From an uncultured Eubacteriales bacterium (lineage in GTDB: Bacteria > Bacillota > Clostridia > Oscillospirales > Oscillospiraceae), in assembly GCA_900317425.1 (NCBI GenBank), contig ONGR01000001.1, positions 1 to 64,000 of the forward strand: 64,000 nt of DNA. The letters are read 5' to 3'. Shown here piece by piece: positions 41,813 to 48,535 of the stretch. The first letter of the stretch is position 1. Every line of letters begins with the position of its first letter. The position numbers and the translations under genes were made by a program. A model generated the notes under the pieces. That model did not search any database and had not been told where the DNA came from. It saw only the letters and a program-made list of their open reading frames with translations.

Positions 41813-43186
41813 TCAGTTCTCCCCAAACATGTCCGCCTCGGCGGCCTTCATCATGATGGCGCATTCCATCCGCTTGCGGAACAGGCGGCAGCCGTACTCA
41901 TAGATGCCGGTGATGTCGCCCTGGGAGTGGTAGGCGTTGGCGGCGCAGCCGCCGGAGCAGTAGAGCTTGGCCCAGCAGTCGTCGCACTGGGGCCGGGCGT
42001 AGACGTTGCAGCGGCTGAACTTGTCCCGGAGCTCCGTGTTGGTGACGCCGTCCCAGATGTTGCCCATGCTGTACTTCTCGTCGCCCACGAACTGGTGGCA
42101 GGGGTACAGCTCGCCCCAGGGGGTCACGGCCAGATACTCGGTGCCGGAGCCGCAGCCGGAGAGCCGCTTGTAGATGCAGGGGCCGTGCTGCAGGTCGATC
42201 ATGTAGTGGTAGAAGGTGATGGGCTTGCCCTCCTTCTCCCGGCGCAGCATGTCGCGGGCCAGGATCTCATACTGCTCGAAGAGCTTGGGCAGATCCTCCT
42301 CGGTGAGGGCGTAGGGATCGTCGGGGGCGCAGACCACCGGCTCCATGCTCAGCTCCGTAAAGCCCAGGTCGGCCATGTGGAAGAGGTCGTTGGTGAAGTC
42401 CACGTTGTTGTGGGTGAAGGTGCCCCGGACGTAGTAGTTTTTGTCGCCCCGCTTGGCCACGAAGTGCTGGAACTTGGGTACGATCACGTCGTAGCTGCCG
42501 TTGCCGGCGTAGTCCTTGCGCAGCCGGTCGTGGACCTCCTTGCGGCCGTCCAGACTCAGCACCACGTTGTGCATCTCCCTGTTGCAGAAGTCGATGACCT
42601 CGTCGTCCACCAGCACGCCGTTGGTGGTGAGGGTAAAGCGGAAGTGCTTGCCGGTCTCGGCCTCCCGGCTCCTGCCGTAGGCCACCAGATCCTTCACCAC
42701 CTGCCAGTTCATCAGCGGCTCGCCGCCGAAGAAGTCCACCTCCAGGTTGTGGCGCGTGCCGGAGTTCTCGATGAGGAAGTCCAGCGCCCGCTTGCCCACC
42801 TCGAAGGACATGAGGGCCCGCTCGCCCTGATACTTGCCCTGGCTGGCGAAGCAGTAGGAGCAGTTGAGATTGCAGGTGTGGGCCACGTGGAGGCACAGGG
42901 CCTTGATGACGTGGTTCTTCTGCTTGAGGACGCCGGCCTTGTCCTGGTAGACGTCGGGGGCGAAGAGAAGGCCGTCGGCCTTGAGGGCCTCCACGTCGGC
43001 GAGGCATGCCTCCACCTCGGCGGGGGCGACGCCGTGCTTTTCGGCCACGGTGCGGATGAGTTCCTGCCGCTCCGTGTTCTCGTAGCCGGTGATGACGTCG
43101 TAGGCCACCTCGTCCACCACGTGGACGGAGCCGCTGTAGACGTCGATGATGATGTTGTAGCTGTTGAGCTGATAGGCGTGGATCAT
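41813..43186 (-). CDS. scfB: Radical SAM SCIFF peptide maturase (thioether cross-link forming)
   Basis: 457 aa. The radical SAM motif CNLNCSYCFASQGKYQG (CxxxCxxC) is at about 107-123, followed by FFGGEPLMNW. The C-terminal SPASM/auxiliary-cluster region has many Cys: CGSGTEYLAVTPWGELYPCH, CDDCWAKLYCSGGCAANAYH and YEYGC. This enzyme class cross-links Cys to Thr/Ser alpha carbons in the SCIFF peptide (sactipeptide/ranthipeptide-like). AGGAG lies 8 bases before the ATG at 43186; the frame extends slightly upstream without a start signal. It follows the peptide gene after 74 bases. Confidence 0.94.
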   Translation of the reverse strand: MIHAYQLNSYNIIIDVYSGSVHVVDEVAYDVITGYENTERQELIRTVAEKHGVAPAEVEACLADVEALKADGLLFAPDVYQDKAGVLKQKNHVIKALCLHVAHTCNLNCSYCFASQGKYQGERALMSFEVGKRALDFLIENSGTRHNLEVDFFGGEPLMNWQVVKDLVAYGRSREAETGKHFRFTLTTNGVLVDDEVIDFCNREMHNVVLSLDGRKEVHDRLRKDYAGNGSYDVIVPKFQHFVAKRGDKNYYVRGTFTHNNVDFTNDLFHMADLGFTELSMEPVVCAPDDPYALTEEDLPKLFEQYEILARDMLRREKEGKPITFYHYMIDLQHGPCIYKRLSGCGSGTEYLAVTPWGELYPCHQFVGDEKYSMGNIWDGVTNTELRDKFSRCNVYARPQCDDCWAKLYCSGGCAANAYHSQGDITGIYEYGCRLFRKRMECAIMMKAAEADMFGEN

Positions 43187-43210
43187 AGCGTTTCTCCTAT
43201 TACATAAGCG

Positions 43211-43239
43211 GACCGCCGGTTCAAGCAAAACCGGCGGTC
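43211..43239 (-). promoter_or_regulatory. Hairpin between SCIFF peptide and maturase genes
   Basis: GACCGCCGGTT and AACCGGCGGTC are perfect 11-bp arms with a 7-base loop. There is no T-tract on the minus strand, so it is more likely an mRNA stabiliser or partial attenuator giving more peptide than enzyme. Confidence 0.5.
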
Positions 43240-43260
43240 ACGTTGACGAAATCGTGTCTT

Positions 43261-43536
43261 TCAGCAGTGCTCGCAGGGCTGGTTGGCCACGCCGCAGGAG
43301 GTCTTGCAGGCGCTCTGACAGGAGGTCTGGCACTCGCCGCAGCCGCCGTCGATGGCGCTCTGAGCCAGGGAGCGGGTCCGCAGGGTCTTGATGCGGCCGG
43401 TGCTCTCGCAGGGCTGGTTGGCCACGCCGCAGGAGGTCTTGCAGGCGCTCTGGCAGGAGGTCTGGCACTCGCCGCAGCCGCCGTCGATGACGCTCTCGGC
43501 CAGGTTTCTGGTGTTCAGGGTCTGAATTCTGCTCAT
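43261..43536 (-). CDS. scfA: SCIFF (six-cysteines-in-forty-five) precursor, tandemly duplicated
   Basis: 91 aa made of two SCIFF units in one frame. Unit 1 (1-44) starts SRIQTLNTRNLAESVIDGG; unit 2 (45-89) starts STGRIKTLRTRSLAQSAIDG. Each unit has the six-Cys core CGECQTSCQSACKTSC plus a Cys in GVANQPCE (C21, 24, 28, 32, 36, 43 and C66, 69, 73, 77, 81, 88). An extra C91 ends the protein. Usual SCIFF peptides are a single unit of about 45 aa. GAGGAG lies 9-10 bases before the ATG; promoter upstream; maturase gene downstream. Confidence 0.92.
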   Translation of the reverse strand: MSRIQTLNTRNLAESVIDGGCGECQTSCQSACKTSCGVANQPCESTGRIKTLRTRSLAQSAIDGGCGECQTSCQSACKTSCGVANQPCEHC

Positions 43537-43571
43537 ATCAAAAATCTCCTCATAATCAATATGTAACCAAT

Positions 43572-43600
43572 ATTCTAATATAAACGCGAGAATTATGCAA
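43572..43600 (-). promoter_or_regulatory. Promoter of the SCIFF operon
   Basis: Minus strand: -35 TTGCAT, 17-base spacer, -10 TAGAAT, about 36 bases before the peptide start codon. Confidence 0.7.
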
Positions 43601-43610
43601 GTCCCATCTG

Positions 43611-44996
43611 TCATTTTCGGACAAATATTTTCTCCGGCGCCAGACCGGTGGTGCTGCGCAGCTCGATGCCGCCCCGGGCATAATCGGCCATGGTGTCCAG
43701 AATGGCCTTGTCGATCACCTCGCCGGGGACCAACAGCGGCACGCCCGGCGGATAGGCCCACAAGAATTCGCCGCTGATCCGTCCGGCGGAGCCCTCCGGG
43801 GAGAGGTGCTCGCCGTCCGACAGCTCCGCCTGGTGGGGCGCCAGAGCCATCCGGGGCAGGGAGGGGGCCGTCAGCGTCCGTACCTCCGCCGCCTCCGCCG
43901 TCTCGTCGATGGCGGCCAGCGCGTCCGCCAGGGCATCCAGCGTCTCCTCCGTGTCGCCCGGGCCCGTCATGGCGGTGGCGTAGGCCACCGAGGCCATCTC
44001 CGGCTCGATGCCGTACTGCCGCCGCAGGAGCTCCGCCAGGTCGGAGCCGGTGAGGGTGGTGCGATCGGTCAATACCACGATCTTGCTCCGGTCCCGTCCG
44101 GAACAGTCAAAGAGTTTCAGCCGCCGCAGCCCGGCACACCGGTTGTAGAACTTGTCCAGCGCCTGCTGCCAACGGGTGAAAAGGTCATCTCCTTCACGCT
44201 CCAGCAGGCCCACGCAGCCGTCCAGGGACGCCAGGAGCAGATAGGAGGGGCTGGTGGTCTGGAACATGGCCAGCGCCCGGCGGAGGGCCGTCTCCGACAC
44301 CCGCTCCGAGCAGAGGTGGAGCATGGCCGTCTGGGTGAGACTTGGCAGCGTCTTGTGGACGCTCTGGATCACCACGTCGGCGCCCTGGTGCACAGCGCTG
44401 TCGGGGAAGCCGTGGCCGAAGCCGAAATGGGCCCCGTGGGCCTGGTCCACGATCAGCACCCTGCCGTGGCGATGGGTCACGTCGGCGATGGCCTTTACGT
44501 CGCTGCACACGCCGTCGTAGGTGGGGCTGGTGAGGATCACCGCCTCCGCCTCGGGGTGGTTTTCCAGCGCCTGCTCCACGTCCCGGGGGTCGATGGGCCC
44601 GCAGATGCCGTGTCCCGGATCGCCGGGCAGCACGTACACCGGGGTCAGGGCGTTGAGCACCAGGGCGTTGTAGACGGAGACGTGGCAGTTCCGCCCGACG
44701 ATGACGGTGCCCCCCGGCTTCACGCAGGCGCGCACCGCCGCCAGAATGCCGCCGGAGCTGCCGTTCACCAGATAGAAGGCCCAGCGGCTGCCCCACAGGG
44801 CGGCGGCACGATCCATGGAATCGCGCAGGATGCCCCGGGCGTCGTGGAGATTGTCAAAGCCGTCGATCTCCGTGATGTCCCAGGCGGCGCCCAGATCTCT
44901 GAGGTACGGGGCCAGAGCGACGTTGCGCTTGTGGCCCGGCATGTGCATGGGGGTGGCGGTGTTGCTTTGCAGTTTTCGGAGCAGACTCTCGTCCAT
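43611..44996 (-). CDS. Orn/Lys/Arg decarboxylase-family PLP enzyme
   Basis: 461 aa, the short (Bacillus SpeA/YaaO-like) form of this family. MHMPGHKRN (about 17-25), DITEIDGFDNLH, NGSSGGILAAVRA, the PLP-aromatic/Asp stretch VDQAHGAHFG and the Schiff-base Lys in SVHKTLPSLTQTA are all visible. It probably decarboxylates arginine or lysine for polyamine synthesis. Substrate not decidable by eye. AAGGAG lies 7 bases before the start. Thirteen bases separate it from the upstream PLP gene, so the two are co-transcribed. Confidence 0.88.
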   Translation of the reverse strand: MDESLLRKLQSNTATPMHMPGHKRNVALAPYLRDLGAAWDITEIDGFDNLHDARGILRDSMDRAAALWGSRWAFYLVNGSSGGILAAVRACVKPGGTVIVGRNCHVSVYNALVLNALTPVYVLPGDPGHGICGPIDPRDVEQALENHPEAEAVILTSPTYDGVCSDVKAIADVTHRHGRVLIVDQAHGAHFGFGHGFPDSAVHQGADVVIQSVHKTLPSLTQTAMLHLCSERVSETALRRALAMFQTTSPSYLLLASLDGCVGLLEREGDDLFTRWQQALDKFYNRCAGLRRLKLFDCSGRDRSKIVVLTDRTTLTGSDLAELLRRQYGIEPEMASVAYATAMTGPGDTEETLDALADALAAIDETAEAAEVRTLTAPSLPRMALAPHQAELSDGEHLSPEGSAGRISGEFLWAYPPGVPLLVPGEVIDKAILDTMADYARGGIELRSTTGLAPEKIFVRK

Positions 44997-45009
44997 AGGA
45001 AACTCCTTT

Positions 45010-46323
45010 TTACAGCTGGACCAGACCGGCCTCCCACATCTTCTGCAGGCTCATCAGCACGCCCAGCTTGGCGTGGTACCAGGTGAGGCCGCCCTGATAG
45101 TACACGGCGTAGGGGGGACGGACGGGGCCGTCGGCGCTGAGCTCGATGGAGGAGCCCTGGTTGAAGGCGCCCGCCGCCATGATGACGTCGCTGTCGTAGC
45201 CCGGCATGGCCCAGGGCTCCGGCGTCACGTAGCTGTCCACCGGCGCGGCGGCCTGGATGCCCCGGCAGAAGGCCACCATGGCCTCCCGGGAGCCCAGCTC
45301 CACCGCCTGGATGATGTCCCGGCGGATCTCGCCGCTGCCGGGCACCACACGATAACCCAGCTTTTCGTAGCACGCCGCTGTAAAGACGGCGCCCTTTACA
45401 GCGCTTTGCACCACCGTGGGCGCCAGGAACAGCCCCTCATAGAACAGGGACAGCATGCCCATGTTGATGCCCACCTCCCGGCCCAGACCGGGGGCGGTGA
45501 GCCGGTAGGCGCAGCGCTCGATGAGATCCTTCCGTCCGCAGACGTAGCCGCCGGTGGGGGCCAGGCCGCCGCCGGGGTTCTTGATGAGACTGCCCACGAT
45601 CAGGTCGGCGCCCACGTCGGTGGGCTCCAGCGTCTCCACGAACTCGCCGTAGCAGTTGTCCACCATGCAGATGACGTCCGGCTTGCAGGCCTTGCAGAAG
45701 GCGATCAGCTCCCCGATTTGCGCCACGGAGAAGCTGGGGCGGGTGGCGTAGCCCTTGCTGCGCTGGATGGTGATGAGCTTGGTCTTCTCATCGATGGCAT
45801 TTTTGATGGCGTCGTAGTCGAAGGAGCCGTCCTCCCGCAGGTCCGCCTGCCGGTAGCTGACGCCGTACTCGGCCAGAGAGCCGGTGGAGGGCCGGATGCC
45901 GATGACCTCCTCCAGCGTGTCGTAGGGGGCGCCTACGGGGCTGAGCAGCTCGTCGCCTGGCCGGAGATTGGCGCTCAAGGCCAACGCCAGCGCGTGGGTG
46001 CCGCAGGTGATCTGGGGCCGGACCAGGGCACTCTCGGTGTGGAAGCAGGCGGCGTAGACCCGCTCCAGGTTGTCACGACCCTCGTCGTCGTAGCCGTAGC
46101 CGGTGGAGGGGTTGAAGTGGGTGGCGTTCACCCGATGCTCCTGCATGGCGCCCAGCACCTTGGCCTGGTTATATTCGGCGATAGCGTCGATCCGGGCGAA
46201 TTGTTCGCCCAGCCCCTGCAGAACGGCGTCTGCAAAGGACAATACCTTGTCGGAAATCCCCAGCCGGCGGTAGGCCTCGCTGCGGTCGGCGCCGCCGGGA
46301 ATGGTCTTGTCGAAATCGTTCAT
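45010..46323 (-). CDS. Methionine gamma-lyase family (aluminium-resistance-type) PLP protein
   Basis: 437 aa from the ATG at 46323 (GAGGAG 8-9 bases upstream). Blocks: FNPSTGYGYDDEGRD, QITCGTHALALALSANLRPG, VGAPYDTLEEVIG, IQRSKGYATRPS, DNCYGEFVE and the PLP-Lys region VGSLIKNPGGGLAPTGGYV. They are those of the Met_gamma_lyase family once called aluminium resistance protein. C-S lyase activity is assumed for the family but the physiological substrate is not established. Confidence 0.88.
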   Translation of the reverse strand: MNDFDKTIPGGADRSEAYRRLGISDKVLSFADAVLQGLGEQFARIDAIAEYNQAKVLGAMQEHRVNATHFNPSTGYGYDDEGRDNLERVYAACFHTESALVRPQITCGTHALALALSANLRPGDELLSPVGAPYDTLEEVIGIRPSTGSLAEYGVSYRQADLREDGSFDYDAIKNAIDEKTKLITIQRSKGYATRPSFSVAQIGELIAFCKACKPDVICMVDNCYGEFVETLEPTDVGADLIVGSLIKNPGGGLAPTGGYVCGRKDLIERCAYRLTAPGLGREVGINMGMLSLFYEGLFLAPTVVQSAVKGAVFTAACYEKLGYRVVPGSGEIRRDIIQAVELGSREAMVAFCRGIQAAAPVDSYVTPEPWAMPGYDSDVIMAAGAFNQGSSIELSADGPVRPPYAVYYQGGLTWYHAKLGVLMSLQKMWEAGLVQL

Positions 46324-46368
46324 TACGTGTCTCCTCGCTTTCCAACCCAAAACTGTATCATATCCGCC

Positions 46369-46398
46369 TTGTCAATGCAAGGGAGAAAATGGTATAAT
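46369..46398 (+). promoter_or_regulatory. Promoter of the GIY-YIG/dus pair
   Basis: -35 TTGTCA (46369-46374), 18-base spacer, -10 TATAAT (46393-46398), 74 bases before the ATG. The short leader carries GCGGCG-tac-GCGCCGC-like pairing. Confidence 0.7.
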
Positions 46399-46471
46399 TG
46401 AAGCTACCCGAAATGCATGGCATCGCGGCGTACGCGCCGCGAATTCTGCGAAGCACGATAAGGAGCCCACC

Positions 46472-46816
46472 ATGTACTACGTCTACATCCTCCGCTGCCG
46501 CGGCGATACCCTCTATACCGGCATCACCCCCGACGTGTGCCGCCGGATGCGGGCCCACCGTGACGGCAACGGCGCCAAATATACCCGCTCCCATCCGCCG
46601 CTGGCGCTGGAGGCCCTGTGGCGCACGGGGGACAGGATCGCCGCCGCCCGGCTGGAATACGCCGTGAAAAAGCGCCTGACCCGGGCGCAGAAGCTGGCCC
46701 TCATCGCCCGACCCGACAGCCTGGGGGACCTGCTGCCCGGCCTGGCGGACCTGCCGTTTGAACCCGTCCCCGGCGTCACGCTGGAGGAGTGTCTGGAGGG
46801 GAGCTTCCATGGATAA
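46472..46816 (+). CDS. GIY-YIG nuclease-superfamily protein, YhbQ/UPF0213-like
   Basis: 114 aa. The N-terminal YVYILRCRGDTLYTGITPD is the GIY-YIG strand pair, followed by MRAHRDGNGAKYTR and the basic helix AAARLEYAVKKRLTRAQK typical of the stand-alone UPF0213 proteins. A C-terminal tail of about 25 residues is extra. AAGGAG lies 7-8 bases before the ATG at 46472; the earlier frame is not coding. It overlaps dus by 8 bases. Confidence 0.88.
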   Translation: MYYVYILRCRGDTLYTGITPDVCRRMRAHRDGNGAKYTRSHPPLALEALWRTGDRIAAARLEYAVKKRLTRAQKLALIARPDSLGDLLPGLADLPFEPVPGVTLEECLEGSFHG

Positions 46817-47732
46817 CCGATTCTACGCCGCCCCCATGGAGGGGCTGACCACCTGGCTGTGGCGCCGGGTCCATCACGAGATCTTCGGCGGCGCCGACAA
46901 GTACTTCACGCCCTTCGTCTCGCCCAACGCCAACCGCTCCTTCCAGACGAAGGAGCTGCGGGAGATCCGGCACAACGAGGGCCTTCCCGTGGTGCCCCAG
47001 ATCCTCACCGCCCGGCCGGAGCATTTCATCTGGGCGGCGGAGAGGCTCCGTGACATGGGCTATGAGGAGGTCAACTTCAACCTGGGCTGCCCCTCCGGCA
47101 CGGTGTGCGCCAAGCACAAGGGGGCCGGCCTGTTGTCGTACCCCGACGAGCTGGACGCCTGTCTGGAGGCCGTTTTCACCGCCCTGCCGGATCTGCGTAT
47201 CTCCGTCAAGACCCGCATCGGACGCCATGAGGACGCCGAGTGGCCGGCTCTGCTGGCGATCTTCAGCCGCTATCCCATCCATGAGCTGATCGTCCACCCC
47301 CGGGTGCAGAAGGATTTCTATAACGGCGCCGCCCGGCGGGAGGTGTTTGCCTGGACGAGGGAGAACACGGCGCTGCCGTTGGCCTATAACGGCGACGTCA
47401 CCACCCCCGCCGATGCCGCCGCCTGGGACGTGCCGGTGATGGCGGGCCGGGGTCTCATGGCCGATCCGGCGCTGCTGCGCCGGGCCGGAGGCGGCGCGCC
47501 CGCCGCCCGCACGGAGCTGATCCGGTATCACGACGCGCTCATGGACGGCTACGCCGCCGCATTGGGGGACGAGCCGGCCCTCCACAAGCTGTGGGAGCTG
47601 TGGGCCTATCTCATCACCGCCTTCGACGGCGGCGCGCCGTATCTCAAGCGGATGCGCAAATGCCGCCGCCTGGCGGACTACCGCCCCGTGGCCGCGGCGG
47701 TGCTGACGGGATGTCCTCTGGCGTGGGAATAA
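46809..47732 (+). CDS. dus: tRNA-dihydrouridine synthase
   Basis: 307 aa. FMN-binding TIM barrel with YAAPMEGLT at the start, the signature FNLGCPSGTVCAKHKGAGLL (catalytic Cys), SVKTRIG, LIVHPRVQKDFYNG and PLAYNGDVTTPADA. It reduces uridines in tRNA D-loops. Catalytic Cys context (GAGLL) fits the DusB/YjbN-like branch. Start ATG at 46809 lies within the GIY-YIG coding region. Followed by a terminator at about 47832. Confidence 0.9.
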   Translation: MDNRFYAAPMEGLTTWLWRRVHHEIFGGADKYFTPFVSPNANRSFQTKELREIRHNEGLPVVPQILTARPEHFIWAAERLRDMGYEEVNFNLGCPSGTVCAKHKGAGLLSYPDELDACLEAVFTALPDLRISVKTRIGRHEDAEWPALLAIFSRYPIHELIVHPRVQKDFYNGAARREVFAWTRENTALPLAYNGDVTTPADAAAWDVPVMAGRGLMADPALLRRAGGGAPAARTELIRYHDALMDGYAAALGDEPALHKLWELWAYLITAFDGGAPYLKRMRKCRRLADYRPVAAAVLTGCPLAWE

Positions 47733-47831
47733 AACAGTGGCACCGGAGAGCGTTTCCTGCGGTCTGAGGAGAAGACGATCGACACGACCGGATGCCGGAC
47801 GCCGTAAGGCAGCCACCGTTCATTATGACAA

Positions 47832-47878
47832 GACAGAAGCCCCCGGTATTGGCTCGTGCCATTGCCGGGGGCTTCTGT
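47832..47878 (+). terminator. Hairpin after dus
   Basis: ACAGAAGCCCCCGG and CCGGGGGCTTCTGT are 14-bp arms separated by a loop with minor internal pairing. There is only a weak T-tract (TATCTTG). It ends the dus transcript. Confidence 0.6.
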
Positions 47879-47973
47879 ATCTTGAGCCTTTCACACCGCA
47901 GATGACGCATCGCGGGATTTTGATTGCGGCGGCGCAAGGGGCAAAAAAGTGAGCGGTATTTTGAATCGGTATC

Positions 47974-48002
47974 TTGTAATTAGCCGGCACTTTTTATATA
48001 AT
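47974..48002 (+). promoter_or_regulatory. Promoter of the partner-switching operon, with a 165-base leader
   Basis: -35 TTGTAA (47974-47979), 17-base spacer, -10 TATAAT (47997-48002). The transcript leader to 48168 is GC-rich with possible stems (GGCGCGAGAGCGC..., GCCGAGCCCCGATGAGCCG) and has no coding frame. The rest of the 436-base gap to dus contains only the terminator. Confidence 0.7.
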
Positions 48003-48168
48003 AAAATTGCAGTTTTATATCCGCTAATATCTGCCGGCGGTGCGCATGAGGCGCGAGAGCGCTTTGCGGGCGGCCGTTTGGCGATGGGGAGGCGCGTTTG
48101 CCGAGCCCCGATGAGCCGAAAAGGTAACGAAGTATCGGACAAGATCAAATATCGAAGGAGAAATCAAA

Positions 48169-48465
48169 ATGGAAATTACGAAAACTGTTCAGGAAAATTT
48201 CGCGAATCTCAGCCTGACCGGCAGACTGGATACCATCACCGCCCCCGAGCTGGAAAGCGAGCTGAAAGAGCTTCTTCCCGGCGTGAAGGAGCTGGTGCTG
48301 GATTTTGAAAAGCTGGAGTACATCTCCTCTGCCGGCTTGCGTGTACTGCTCTCCGCCCAGAAGATCATGTCAAAGCAGGGCGAGATGCGGATCACCCACG
48401 TGAACGAAACGATCATGGAGATCTTTGAGGTCACCGGATTTTCGGACATTCTGACCATCCAATAA
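48169..48465 (+). CDS. STAS-domain anti-anti-sigma-type protein
   Basis: 98 aa, a single STAS domain: LSLTGRLDTITAPELESELK, LVLDFEKLEYISSAGLRVLL and EIFEVTGFSDI. The phosphorylatable Ser is S53 or S54 in YISSAG. It has the size of SpoIIAA/RsbV. Together with the PP2C phosphatase and HATPase domain encoded downstream it forms a partner-switching module. AAGGAG lies 7 bases before the ATG. Confidence 0.9.
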   Translation: MEITKTVQENFANLSLTGRLDTITAPELESELKELLPGVKELVLDFEKLEYISSAGLRVLLSAQKIMSKQGEMRITHVNETIMEIFEVTGFSDILTIQ

Positions 48466-48535
48466 GCGTGGAATCCGTGGCGAGGAACAGCGGGGCCGGG
48501 CGGCCCGGCAAACGGAAAAGATCGGAGGGGTTGGA

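Noticed and set aside
43261..43536. CRISPR-like or satellite tandem repeat (135-base period)
   Set aside because: The two repeats are codons of the double SCIFF precursor, in frame, with start codon, ribosome-binding site and maturase neighbour.
47733..47830. Possible tRNA or small RNA after dus
   Set aside because: No T-arm consensus or acceptor stem could be formed; only the terminator hairpin at 47832-47878 is supported.
48003..48168. c-di-GMP, fluoride or guanidine riboswitch upstream of the STAS gene
   Set aside because: Key conserved stretches of these classes could not be found by eye; only an unassigned structured leader is claimed.
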